Shown here: piece by piece, positions 53,287-64,000 of the stretch
How the letters are laid out: each line of letters begins with the position of its first letter
Position numbering within the stretch: position 1 is the stretch's first letter
Source of the DNA: Siphonodentalium dalli
Taxonomy: Eukaryota > Mollusca > Scaphopoda > Gadilida > Siphonodentaliidae
Reading direction: 5' to 3'
Length of the DNA stretch: 64,000 nt
Assembly: GCA_032622095.1 (NCBI GenBank)
Contig: CP136065.1
Span: 98,899,343-98,963,342 of the forward strand
Program-made: the position numbers and the translations under genes
Notes under the pieces: model-generated
Told to the model about the DNA's origin: nothing
Databases searched by the model: none
Seen by the model: only the letters and a program-made list of their open reading frames with translations

Positions 53287-55698
53287 CTAGTTCCATTTGA
53301 AATCATTACTAGTGGGATGTAATAACATGTATTTACTTTTTGATGCATTAATTGCTAATTTGTTGCTACAACACCAACGGTGGATTTTGATCAATTCCGA
53401 ATTAACTTGCTTTTCAATTTTCCGATAGTTGTGGCCGGATATATGAAGAGTCGTGTCATCTGCAAAAGAGAGGAGATTTAAGCTTGTGCTATTGGGCATA
53501 TCATTGACATATATAAGAAATAGAATGGGTCCTAGTATTGATCCTTGAGGCACACCACAGGTGATATTGAGTAAGTTTGATTTTTTATTTTCGATTTCAA
53601 CATATTGTTGCCTCCCCATTAAATAGCTTTTGAACCAAGTTTTTGTAATTCCTCTAATGCCATAGTGGTCAAGTTTTTGGAGAAGTATCTCGTGGCTAAT
53701 CGTGTCAAATGCTTTGGATAAGTCGATAAAAATTGCCAAAGTCGAATCTCTTGTCTTTTTGTTGTTGTTTTCAGCAACATGATTTAACAGATGAATTAAG
53801 GGGTGTGTTGTCGAGTGATTTTCTCTGAAGCCAAATTGTTTGTTATGTAGTATATCAAATTTTGTTAAGAAAGAATTTAGACGTTTATGCATAAGTTTTT
53901 CAATAATTTTCGAGAAAGCTGGCAAGATGCTGATTGGTCTATAGTTTTCGATATTATCGCGCATATTATTTTTATATATTGGAACAACTCTAGAAATTTT
54001 CATTTTCGTCGGCACTATTCCTTCTTTGAATGATAAGTTTATGATGTGTGTAAGTGCGTGGGCCGTTTCGTTTATAGTAAGTTTCATCAGCTTCATAGAT
54101 ATGTTTGAAAAATCGACGCATTGTTTATTGGAGAACTTAGAACATGTTGATACAATTTCAGCCGTTGATGTTTCGGAGAGAAAGAAGTTTTTTTGATTTT
54201 TTTCTTTCATATAGTTAAGGGGATGTATGTTCTGAATTTGTTCAACTTTGGCAGCAGTATTCTGACCTATTGTGGCGAAGTATTCGTTGAATGATTGTGC
54301 AATTGCAGCCGGATCTGAATATGTTTTATTTTGATAATTTACATTTTTTGGAAGTTTGTGTGGAGAAGATGACATTTTAAGTGCGTCTTTTAAAATGGTC
54401 CATGTTCGCTTCATGTTGTTTTTACTTTCGTTAAGTCTTGATTTGTAGTAATAATTTTTGCACTTTCTTTTCACTTGGTTGAATATTTTGCAAAAGGCTT
54501 TGTATTTGTCTATATTTTCTTTTGTTGGATAAGAAAGTTTTTTTGTGAATAGTTTATTTTTATTTAGAGAAGATTGCAATAAACCGCTTGTCATCCATGA
54601 TTCTCTTTTGATATATTTTCCCCTTTGGTCGGGGTATTTAATTGGGAATGCTTGTTCATATGCTGCAATATATTGATCAATAAAGTTATCGTAGGCTTGT
54701 TCTGCAGTCGAGCAACTAAAAACAGAGTCAAATGATAGGTGGCTCAAAATATATCTGAATTTTGACATGTTTTTCTCATTAATGACCCGAATTGGTGTTT
54801 GTGGCTCACTTTTAATATTATTTTGAGTAAGTTCATGTTCAATATAAAATGTTGCAAAATGGTCAGAAACATCTGATAATATGATTCCACAGTCATATTT
54901 CCGTTTTGAGTTTGTATGAATGTGGTCTATTATGGTAGCTGAGAAATCTGTTACTCGGGTTGGCTTTGTAATCACAGGGAGATAACCGCGTTCAAATACG
55001 TTGTCTACAAATTCGTTGGTTTTTGAATGATTGTTGGAGTTCAGTAGATTTATATTAAAATCTCCAATTAAGTAAGATTTCGTGTGAGATTTATTGAGTT
55101 TTTCCATTATGCCATCTATTTGAGATATGAATTCATCGATATTTGCCATAGGAGCGGTGTTGGGTCGGTATATTGATCCTATAACATATGCATTTCTTTG
55201 ATTTGGGTTTATTTCAACAAACAACGTTTCAATTACGTGAGGAATAAATACCGATAAGTCAGGTCTGTGTTGGAATGTTAGGTCATTTTTTATGAATAGC
55301 CCAACCCCTCCCCTTCCATCGTCTTTATCTGGGCGCGTTGAATATTCAAACGGCCGATAACCGGGTAATGAATAGGTTTCTTTTATCCTGAAAATCTCGG
55401 ATAGTGCGATTACGTCGAAAGAATTATTTTCATTTTGCATATCACATAACAAATTTCTTAAGTTATCCCAATTAGCGTTCATGCTTCTACAATTAAGGCC
55501 CATCAATGAGGTGCTTTTATGTGATTTTGTTAATTTATTCCGATATTCTGAGGGTGCGTAATAGTTACATGAATGATCAATAAGCTCGTATGGGTTGATA
55601 TCCGATTCACAGTCATCTCTATCATTAATGTTTGTAAAGTCATATTTTTTATTTGCCTGGAGTTCACCGAGGTTTATTTCACCTGTCATAGTATTCAC
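53287..55698 (-). mobile_element. Non-LTR retrotransposon ORF2: endonuclease plus reverse transcriptase, lacking the C terminus
   Basis: An uninterrupted frame of 803 codons. Residues ~66-290 are an APE-type endonuclease (LNCRSM, ALSEI with the catalytic Glu near 101, GGVGLFI, IGSIYRP, IGDFN near 211-215, SDVSDH near 275-280). Residues ~565-760 are a reverse transcriptase with VVPIYK, ENYRPISILP, FGFRENHST, FIDLSKAFD (catalytic Asp near 659), CGVPQGSILGPILF and the SFADDTT box at 744-750. These are Jockey/CR1-superfamily features. The start is uncertain: the frame opens with GTG, the first ATG is at 55689, and a stop lies just upstream. The frame stops at KWN right after the palm; the thumb and 3' tail are absent here but a related piece exists at 50127-51400. 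All catalytic motifs visible are intact, so it is young, yet incomplete. Confidence 0.93.
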
Positions 55699-55699
55699 T

Positions 55700-56440
55700 A
55701 TTTAGTTTTTTTGTGTCACATCTATAGCCCAAAGGTATAAAACGATGCCTTTTTTGTGCATGCCAGTTAATTGATTTGAACAGAATATAATATTGATAGT
55801 TTGGATACCCATTCACGCCTCTTTCTAATATTTCTAATATATACATAACACAAAAATACATAGCATAAATGTGAGTATTTGCTGGTGGGCAGCATTCCAT
55901 TCATTTGGTCCATTGTATTCAAACAAAATTCCATATCAAATCTGCAAGTGATTTTATACTAAGTATAGTATGTACGAATTTTGATTGACTGGGGACTACA
56001 CTGTGGTTGAGATTAGAAGCAGGTCATTTGAAAACATGCGTTCTTGTTACTGGTCTTTGTGTATACTTATATACATGTGTGGAAATATATATTTATATAT
56101 ATATATATATCTATTTTTCTATTCATTACGAATCTATAAGGAATATGCAATTCGAAACTAAAAGGAGTTCAGTAAATGGTCATACAAATGGCTAATACTT
56201 CCCAGAATACAATGTAACATTAAATATACAATACAAAAGCAATACAATACAATACAATATTATGTAACAAAGAGAAGATTTATTGTAATATAATAACAAC
56301 AAGGCACATACATTGTTCACGGCATATAAGCCACCCCGGTCAAGCTGTACGTCAGAAGCACCGCGACGTCAGAAGAAATGCGCCTCAATTCCATTTAACG
56401 GAAGGACGGAAGGTCGGACGAATAAAGACCATTGATTTTT
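55700..56440. other. Flank of the retrotransposon, with microsatellites
   Basis: Possible 5' UTR of the element on the minus strand; no ORF1 recognised. An (at)n tract lies at 56089-56109 and an (atac)n-like tract at 56225-56262. Confidence 0.5.
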
Positions 56441-56559
56441 AGATTAGAAAAAATGTTATTGATGGACGTACATGCATCTTATCACTACATGAGTAATTAT
56501 GTAAATTGTTCTGAAAACATCCTTACTAGATACAAGTGTACATTTGACTAGATAAAAGG

Positions 56560-58200
56560 CCTTCCTGCCACAGTGTCCCCGAAAAAGTGGCTTCATTTGG
56601 GGCATCATCTTTTCTGAGAAAAAAAATAACAAAGACCCTAAATCCGACACTAAATTTCAGAATAAAATGGGTGGATCTTACCCATATTCGAACTTTATGT
56701 GTATTTAGAGCTGGTGAAATCATATGCCAAATTTGATTCAGATAAAGTTATGATTCGTAAACAGAAATTAACAGGATTCTAAATCCTAAAAAGGCCATAA
56801 CTCTAAAGAAAACTTGGCAGAGCAAACCCATATTCGACCCTGACCTGTAGATTGGGCTAATAAACTATCATACTAAATTTGATTCAGATATGATCACAAC
56901 AAACTAATGTTATCATCCGGAAACCAGAAATTGACAAAATGCTAATTCGAATAAAAGGTCGGTAGACGTCATGTCCGCCTCTAAGCGTCGGCTTGATATG
57001 ACCGTTGTTTGCGCATAAAAACCCGTCTTTAGTGCTAGTAAACATACATACCAAATTTAATTTCATTCAGTAAACATTTACTAAAGTTATCAACCGGAAA
57101 CCTCAAAAGTCAAAAAGGGACATAACTCTGGTGAAAATTGGCGGGCGGAACCCGAATTCGAACTGTACCTGTGTTTTGTTGGGAGAAAGACACATACCAA
57201 ATTTGGTTTAAATCTGATTAACTCTACTAAAGTTATCATCCGGAAACCAACTTTTGGGGTTTTATATGCCGGGTCGGCGGACAAAAAAGGGCCATAACTC
57301 TCGCAAAAATTATCGGATTAAACCGACATTCGATCTTGAGCTGTATTTTGATATAAGTAATCTACACAAAAACGGGTTTTGCATATAAACAATCCAAAAT
57401 CAAGTTATCATCCGGAAACCAAAAAACAGAAGAAAAACAGAATTTTCTAAGTAAAAAAAGGGGCATAACTCTGGTGAAAATTGGCGGACGGAACCAGAAT
57501 TCGAACTTGACCTGTCTTTTCTGCTAGTAAACCCACATACCAAATTTAATTTAAATTGGTTCACTCTAACTAGATTTATCATCCGGAAACCTCGGACGCA
57601 CGCACGGACGCACGTACGGACGCACGCACGGACGGACGTGCTGATTATAATAGTCTTCCGAACCCGTTGGGTAGGCGGACAAAAATGGCCATAACTCTAG
57701 CAAAAAATATGCGGATTGTACCATATTCTAACTTGACCTGTATTTCGAGCTAATAACTGCACATTCCAAATCTTATTCAAGATATGATCACAAAACTGAA
57801 AATTATCATCCGGAAACCAGAAATTGACAGGATTTCAAATCGAAAAAGGGCAACAACTCTCGAAAAATTCGGCGGAGCAAACCCCTATGCGAACTTGACC
57901 TGTATATAGGACTGATAAACGCACATACCAAATTTGGTTCAGATATGATCACACAAACTGAATTTATCATCCGGAAACCAGAAAATTACTAGATTCTAAG
58001 TCGAAAAAGGGCCATAACTCTCGCAAAAATGTGCGGAGCAAACTCATATTCGAACTTGACCTGTATTTTTGTCTGATAAATTCACCTATGAAATTTGCTT
58101 TTGATTTAATTACCGAAACTAAAGTTATCATCCGGAAACCATTTCTGGACGCACGCACACACACGCACGGACGGACGGACGGACACTGGCTATTTTACGG
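56560..58200. repeat. Block of ~160-bp repeats: 'ggccataactct' ... 'tcatccggaaacc'
   Basis: 'ggccataactct' or a variant occurs at about 56793, 57116, 57291, 57460, 57683, 57848 and 58009; 'tcatccggaaacc' at 56916, 57092, 57237, 57408, 57580, 57808, 57967 and 58128. Units also share 'gaacttgacctgta' and 'cacataccaaattt'. Two simple tracts, (cggacgcacgca)n at 57594-57636 and a second at 58147-58183, close sub-blocks. A repeat style well known in molluscs. Short frames within it are not genes. Confidence 0.9.
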
Positions 58201-58344
58201 GGGACAAAAATGTGTCACGATGTGACATACGTGCGCAATCATGGTCTGTTATAACTCGTCAGTGGCAGTTAAAATGGGTCACCAATATTTGTGTTTCTGG
58301 TCCGTACTCGACCATGCGGTGTACTGGGTCAAATATGGTGACAA

Positions 58345-58770
58345 TTAGATGTGTTTGTCCGAAAAGGCGATGGCCTTAATTTTGACTTGCTTGTGAGGAT
58401 ATCGAGAATTTCGTGCAGTGCGGTGAAGTGGAATAGTTGGTTTTCGCCAGTGTGGATGGGAACTTTCAGGGAAAACAACGTTAGTAAATGTTTTAACGAT
58501 TGTTTTTCGAGTTGTCTGCAACAGAGGTAAAAAGTTAATTTTCTTGCGTTTATTGAACATTTTAGAGATGCCGATTGAACTGAAAATGCAACATGTCAAT
58601 ATATTTTGAATGTGTATGTTGAGGAATGTATTTGGCTGACAGAGCCGTATATATGCTGGTATACGAAAAAACTTTTCCTGGTTTTGTCTTGATAGTCTCA
58701 GATTTATCCACTGTCTTGGTCGGGTCTTAACATAACGAGCACTTGTGTTGTGCATTTTGTTTAGGGACAT
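58345..58770 (-). CDS. Hypothetical ORF, 141 codons, not recognised
   Basis: An open minus frame starting MSLNKMHNTSARYVKTRPRQ and ending IKAIAFSDKHI. Rich in Arg, Lys and aromatic residues, no motif I recognise. No splice evidence was worked out. It lies between a repeat block and a satellite, so it may be part of an unidentified element or simply chance. Confidence 0.2.
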   Translation of the reverse strand: MSLNKMHNTSARYVKTRPRQWINLRLSRQNQEKFFRIPAYIRLCQPNTFLNIHIQNILTCCIFSSIGISKMFNKRKKINFLPLLQTTRKTIVKTFTNVVFPESSHPHWRKPTIPLHRTARNSRYPHKQVKIKAIAFSDKHI

Positions 58771-58819
58771 TAGGTGACTGAGGGCACCGATTGCAGAGGT
58801 GAGGGGGGTGGGTAACAGC

Positions 58820-61800
58820 CATGATGGTGCTTAACTTAAAATATACAGAATTGTAGACAATAATATGTGGGGCAATGTGTAATAGGACCACCTATTATTA
58901 TCATAATTCAGTCAACAATTCTGGATTGAAAGAGAAAGTTCAATGAAAGTCAATTCATAATTCAGTTAATTTACAAGTGACAGAGCATATTTTGTGGGTT
59001 TTTTTATAATGATGACATCTTATTGCTTTTCTAGTAGACAATTCAGACAATAAGTATATGTATGTGGCAATACTAAATCAGAATTAGTTATACAATATTG
59101 TTACCATGATTCATAATAAACAATTAATTGAATTAATGAGAATCAATGGTCACAATTCAGTTTATTATGAGTGTGTGACAAAAATCAGTCATTTGGTGCT
59201 AATACAAGTGAATAATTACTTGCTGCTGACATAATATTATTAAAAGTGACACTTAACTTAAGAGCTTATTAACGATATACAGAATTATAAACAATAAGTG
59301 TGGGCATTTTGCAATAACTTCAGAATTTAGTTATGTTTCAAATGACAGAGTAAATTTTTGGTGATGTAATGCTGCCATCTTATAGCCACATGGCTAGAAT
59401 GCTTTAGCATTGGAATCGTAAGCTTTTCGTGCTACTTTCAGATTAATGTGTAATGAGTCCACACTACTTATTTTACTGGCAATCAGCAAATAAAGTGTCT
59501 TAACTGACATTGAATTTATCAAGAATAGTCCATATGTAAGGGATTTATTAATGAAACCAACATATTATTAATATGATTGTTAATCAACAAGTAATATGAC
59601 CTAATGATGCTAAACTTTTTCAAAATTAACATTACCAGATAATCTGAATTTGAGAATAAGTTCAATGAAAGTCAATTCAGAATTTAATTTTGTTACAAGT
59701 GATAGCAAATTTTTTGGGGGGGGGGGGTTTATACTAATATTATATTTTTCCTTAATTAATAGATCACTCAGGGAATGAGTATAAGCATAGGCATTCAAAG
59801 ATCTGAATTCAGTTATACATATTGTTACCATGATCCACAACCAACAATTAAGTGACGTTATAAGATTCAATGGTCCACAATTCAATTCATCATGTGTGTG
59901 TGATATTAAAAAATCTTTTAGTTCTAGTACCAGTGAATAATTTAATTGCTACAGCCATGATTGTCAAATTGATGCATTAACTTAAAATATACAGAATTAC
60001 AGACAATAATATGTTGGGGCAATATGTAATAGGACCACCTATTATTATCATAATTCAGTCAACAATTCTGAATTGAAAGAGAAAGTTCAATGAAAGTCAA
60101 TTCATAATTCATAATTCAGTTAAGTTACAAGTGACAGAGCATATTTTGTGGGTTTTTTATAATGATGTCATCTTATTGCTTTTCTAGTAGACAATTCAGA
60201 CAATAAGTATATGTATGTGGCAATACTAAATCAGAATTAGTTATACAATATTGTTACCATGATTCATAATAAACAATTAATTGAATTAATGAGAATCAAT
60301 GGTCAGAATTCAGTTTATTATGAGTGTGTGACATAAAGACAGTCATTTGGTGCTAATACAAATGAATAATTACTAACTTAAGAACTGATTAAAGATATAC
60401 AGAATTATAGACAATAAGTGTGGGCATTTTGCAATAGGACCACCTATTGCTATCATACTTCATCAAAAGTTCAGTTTGTTTGTACCCATGACTTAAGCAG
60501 TAATAAACATTGTTTTAAGTAATAGTATGTAGGGTTTAGTATTGAAACAAACCTATTAATAATATGATTATCAATCAATCAATAACAGACTTATTGAGGC
60601 TAAATATTTCAAAATTGACATAAGAGAATTTGCATTTGAGAGAAAGTTCAATGAAAGTAAATTCAGAATTTAATTATGTTTCAAATGACAGAGCAATTTT
60701 TTGGTGATGTAATGATGCCATCTTATAGCCACAGGGCTAGAATGCTTTAGTATAGGAATCATAAGCTTTTCGTGCAACTTTCAGATTAATTTCTAATGAG
60801 TCCACACTATTTATTTTACTGGCAATCAGCAAATAAAGTGTCTGAACTGACATTGAATTTATCAATAATAGTCCATATGTAAGGGATTTATTAATGAAAC
60901 CAACATATTATTAATATGATTGTTAATCAACAAAGTAATATGACCTAATGATGCTAAACTTCTTCAAAATTAACATTACCAGATAATCTGAATATGAGAA
61001 TAAGTTCAGTGAAAGTCTATTCAGAATTGAATTTTGTAACAAGTGATAGCAAATGTTTTTTTTTTATACTGATATCATATTTGTCCTTAACTAATAGATC
61101 ATTCAGAGAATGAATATAAGCATTAATAAATCGGAATTCAGTTATACATATTGTTAACATGATTCACAACCAACAATTAAGTGACTTAATAAGATTCAAT
61201 GGTCCACAATTAAAAAGTCTTTTAGTTCAATTACAAGTGAATAATTTAATTGCTACAGCCATATGTCCATATGTAAGGGATTTATTAATGAAACCAACAT
61301 ATTATTAATATGATTGTTAATCAACAAGTAATGTGACCTAATGATGCTAAACTTCTTCAAAATTAACATTACCAGATAATCTGAATTGAGAATAAGTTCA
61401 ATGAAAGTCAATTCAGAATTTAATTTTGTTACAATGATAGCAAATGTTTTGTTTTTGTTTATACTAATATCATATTTTTCCTTAACTAACAGGGAGGGGT
61501 GAAAAAATTTCTTCTGGCACGTATGCCGGGGTGGGTGGGTGGTCAAAGCCACCAACAAGCAATTTTTTCCGCAACTAAAAATTCCTGCTTGTTTTTAGTG
61601 TTTTGGCAAGGAGTTGGGCTTCAAAAATACTTTGAATCAGTTTGAATGAGAGAAATAATGTAATTCTAACTGGTAAACTGACTGCAGGCAGTTATCGTGT
61701 TGTATTTTGTTGCAAATTTTGAAATCCAAGATGGCCGCTGGCAGCCATGTTTTTTTGGCCGAATGACCTCAAAATTACTCATTCCTATTTACATGTCCAT

Positions 61801-63640
61801 GTTAACATCCATGATAAATAGTATGCACAGAAATTCATATACAGCTGTTTACAGTGAATTCCCCCCCCCCGCAAATCTCTGTTTTAGTGTTAAAAGGGGG
61901 GTGGGTGTCAAAAAATGGTCGGAAAAAACTGCCGAAAACGGAAAAAAATTTGGCGGTGGGGGTGGGTGGGTACAAAAAATGATCGAAAGGGAAAAAATGC
62001 CATACGTGCCTGAATTTTTTTTCCGACCCCCCCCCCCTGTAACTAATAGATAATTCAGAGAATGAACATAAGCATAGGCATTAATATATCTGAATTCAGT
62101 TATACATATGGTTACCATGATTCACAACCAACAATTAAGTGACTTTATAAGATTCAATGGTCCACAATTCAATTCATCATGTGTGTGTGATATTAAACAG
62201 TCTTTTAGTTCTAGTACCAGTGAATAATTTATTTGCTACAGCCATGATTGTCAAATTGATGCATTAACTTAAAATATACAGAATTATAGACAATAATATG
62301 TGGGGGCAATATGTAATAGGACCACCTATTATTATCATAATTCAGTCAACAATTCTGAATTGAAAGAGAAAGTTCAATGAAAGTCAATTCATATTTCAGT
62401 TAACTTAAAATATACAGAATTAGACAATAATATGTGGGGGCAATATGATGTAATAGGACCACCTATTATTATCGTAATTCAGTCAACAATTCTGAATTGA
62501 AAGAGAAAGTTCAATGAAAGTCAATTCATATTTCAGTTAAGTTACAAGTGACAGAGCATATTTTGTGGGTTTTTTTTATAATGATGTCATCTTATTGCTT
62601 TTCTAGTAGACAATTCAGACAATAAGTATATGTAGGTGGCAATACTAAATCAGTATTAGTTATACAATTTTGTTACCATGATTCATATTAAACAAATATA
62701 ATTAAATTAATGAAAATCATTGGTCACAATTCAGTTTATTATGAGTGTGTGATATAAAAACAGTCATTTGGTGCTAATTTAAGTGAATAATTACTTGCTG
62801 CTGACATAATTATTAAAATTGACACTTAACTTAAGAACTCATTAAATCTATACATAATTATAGACAAAAGTGTGGGCATTTTGCAATAGGACCACCTATT
62901 GCTATCATACTTCATCAAAAATTCAGTTTGTTTCTACCATGACTTATGCAAGTTATACATGCAACATTCAAGTAGTAATAAACATTGTTTTAAGTAATAG
63001 TCAGTATGTAGGGGTTTAGTGATGAAACAAACCTATTAGTAATAGGATTGTCAAACAATTAATAACTGACTTATTAATGCTAAATATTTCAAAGTTGACA
63101 TAACAAGAGAATCTGCATTTGAGAGAAAGTTCAATGAAGGTAAATTCAAAATTTAGTTATGTTTCAAATGACAGAGCAAATCTTTGGTGATGTAATGATG
63201 CCATCTTATTGCCTTGCTAGTAGACAATATTGAAAATATGTATATGTATGTGGCAACACTAAATCAGAATTTATTTATGCATTATTGCATAGCATGATAA
63301 CAGTTGGGTTCAATGTCACAATTCAGTTTATCATGTGTGCATGATATTAAAAAATCTTATTGTCAATCAACAAGAAAGTGACATGATGAGGCAAAAAGAA
63401 TTAAAAGTTGACAATATAAGTAAATCTGAATTTGAAAACAAGTTCAATGGGAGTGAATTAGAAATTTTGTTACAAGTGATGGAGAAAATATTTTGTTTTT
63501 TATACTGGTGCCATCTTATTGCTTTGATAGTATACAAACCAAATTATAACAATATAAGTATGTGACAACACTAAATCTGAATTTCTTTTTACATTTTGAG
63601 GTAATTTAGTGTTCCTTGTGAGGTAAAGTGACTAGGTCAT
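58820..63640. repeat. Higher-order satellite: diverged ~250-400-bp monomers in A-C-B order, about three cycles
   Basis: The landmark 'gttcaatgaaagt(c/a)aattca' recurs at about 58940, 59660, 60086, 60647, 61006, 61397, 62373, 62510, 63131 and 63440. Type A units continue 'gacagagcatattttgtggg', type C 'gacagagcaaattttttggtga'-like, type B 'gatagcaaatttttt...tatactaatatcata'. The order is A(58.94)-C(59.34)-B(59.66)-A(60.09)-C(60.65)-B(61.01)-B(61.40)-A(62.37, 62.51)-C(63.13)-B-like(63.44). The second B is interrupted by a transposon at 61490-62039. No coding capacity recognised. Confidence 0.88.
61490..62039. mobile_element. 550-bp TIR transposon with a 7-bp target-site duplication
   Basis: It begins 'cagggaggggtgaaaaaat' with 'tctggcacgtatg' and ends with the inverse, 'catacgtgcctgaatttttt' then 'ccgacccccccccccctg'. 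It is flanked on both sides by 'taactaa' (61483-61489 and 62040-62046). The uninterrupted parent sequence 'ccttaactaatagatcattc' is present in the neighbouring satellite unit at 61084, giving a direct empty-site comparison. The interior is G/C-homopolymer-rich and lacks a transposase. The 'cagg' start is reminiscent of hAT elements, but those usually make 8-bp duplications. Confidence 0.9.
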
Positions 63641-63794
63641 TTATTTTTGTTAGTTGTAATCTGATGAGGTATTTATGTTATATTTGCATGATTATTTACA
63701 TTGAGACTGTTATTGAGACTACATATTTATATCATGTGTCCATAAATAAGAGTTTAGAATGTACATTATTATTTATTTGGCAAAATTTCAATAT

Positions 63795-64000
63795 TTAAAT
63801 GTCTGAGGCTGTTTTGATAAGTTTCTTGCTGTTGTTTGTGTACTTCACAATGATTTTGCCATTGTGGCTCCACGAGTCATCTATCCCATCTGTTTCTTTG
63901 GCCACTTTTATCAATTTACTGTTTATGTCTGTGAGGTCTTCCTTGATGACAATACTTTGACCTTTAAGTAGTCTTCTTTGCTGAACTACAAGATTCTTTG
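63795..64000 (-). CDS. End of a retrotransposon ORF1-like frame (FP-C-type domain), runs off the right edge
   Basis: An open minus frame from the window edge to TAA at 63797-63795. It reads KNLVVQQRRLLKGQSIVIKE, then DLTDINSKLIKVAKETDGID, SWSHNGKIIVKYTNNSKK and LIKTASDI-stop. The pattern NL...L-x-G-x-x-I-x-I-x-E-D-L-T-x-x-N...W-x-x-x-G-K-I is that of the C-terminal domain called Baculo_FP_C, frequent in ORF1 proteins of invertebrate non-LTR retrotransposons; in those it accompanies coiled-coil or zinc segments that would lie upstream, beyond 64000. A host protein carrying this domain is less likely. No ORF2 follows; the satellite begins instead. Confidence 0.65.
   Translation of the reverse strand, partial: KNLVVQQRRLLKGQSIVIKEDLTDINSKLIKVAKETDGIDDSWSHNGKIIVKYTNNSKKLIKTASDI

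Noticed and set aside
61697-62118. Overlapping frames of ~90-118 codons on both strands
   Set aside because: They are contained in the 550-bp TIR transposon, with Gly/Pro runs produced by G and C homopolymers.

Overview
The window is animal nuclear DNA: AT-rich, intron-rich and dominated by transposable elements. Evidence for a eukaryote is direct: coding exons of 50-264 bp have GT/AG splice sites and matching phases, and there are non-LTR retrotransposons with endonuclease and reverse transcriptase, a tRNA-derived SINE, a Tigger/pogo relic, MITEs and microsatellites. Several repeat styles (blocks containing 'ggccataactct', 'cagagttatctccc', and (cggacgca)n or (cgtccgtccgttcgtt)n tracts) resemble those familiar from mollusc genomes. 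A marine lophotrochozoan, probably a mollusc, is my inference; the species is not identified. I see no operon, phage, CRISPR array or defence island.

Only one host gene type could be supported. Exons of two incomplete LRRC74-like proteins (ribonuclease-inhibitor-type leucine-rich repeats followed by an EF-hand pair) lie on the minus strand. Gene A is represented by its C-terminal half: exons at 49801-49706, 48697-48434, 39409-39324 and 37202-37055, ending in a stop codon. Gene B is represented by its N-terminal half: a probable first coding exon at 24933-24835, then 17743-17503, 16325-16129, 9472-9365, 5712-5619, 4272-4223 and 2841-2760, after which it runs off the left edge. All intron phases agree from exon to exon. 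The two halves do not overlap in protein coordinates, so they are either tandem paralogues cut by the window or one gene in a mis-ordered assembly.

Region by region. 0-25 kb: gene B and its introns, which hold foldback elements (921-1560, 7952-8087, 9895-10306), a 17-copy ~86-bp hairpin satellite (6.15-7.63 kb), TIR elements (10.5-12.3, 13.2-13.5, 15.2-15.8, 18.6-19.5 kb), an inverted copy of a TGACCTTGA-rich repeat (20.5-21.2 kb), a LINE 3' fragment (21.4-22.1 kb) and a long hairpin (23.6-23.9 kb). 25-37 kb: intergenic, with a MITE family (25.5-26.1 and 35.06-35.34 kb), several minisatellites, a SINE (27.5 kb), three tandem copies of the TGACCTTGA-rich repeat (29.9-32.6 kb) and a second LINE 3' fragment (34.2-35.0 kb). 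37-50 kb: gene A; its 9-kb intron carries a Tigger relic and a 4.4-kb structure bounded by ~540-bp, almost identical inverted repeats. 50-56 kb: two pieces of non-LTR retrotransposon. 56-64 kb: a ~160-bp repeat block, a 4.8-kb higher-order satellite interrupted by a 550-bp TIR transposon with a perfect 7-bp target duplication, and the end of a retrotransposon ORF1-like frame.

I found no undescribed multi-gene system. The observations most worth following are the LRRC74 arrangement with intact EF-hands, a MITE that forms the 5' end of an intron, the large intronic inverted repeat, and the satellite architectures.
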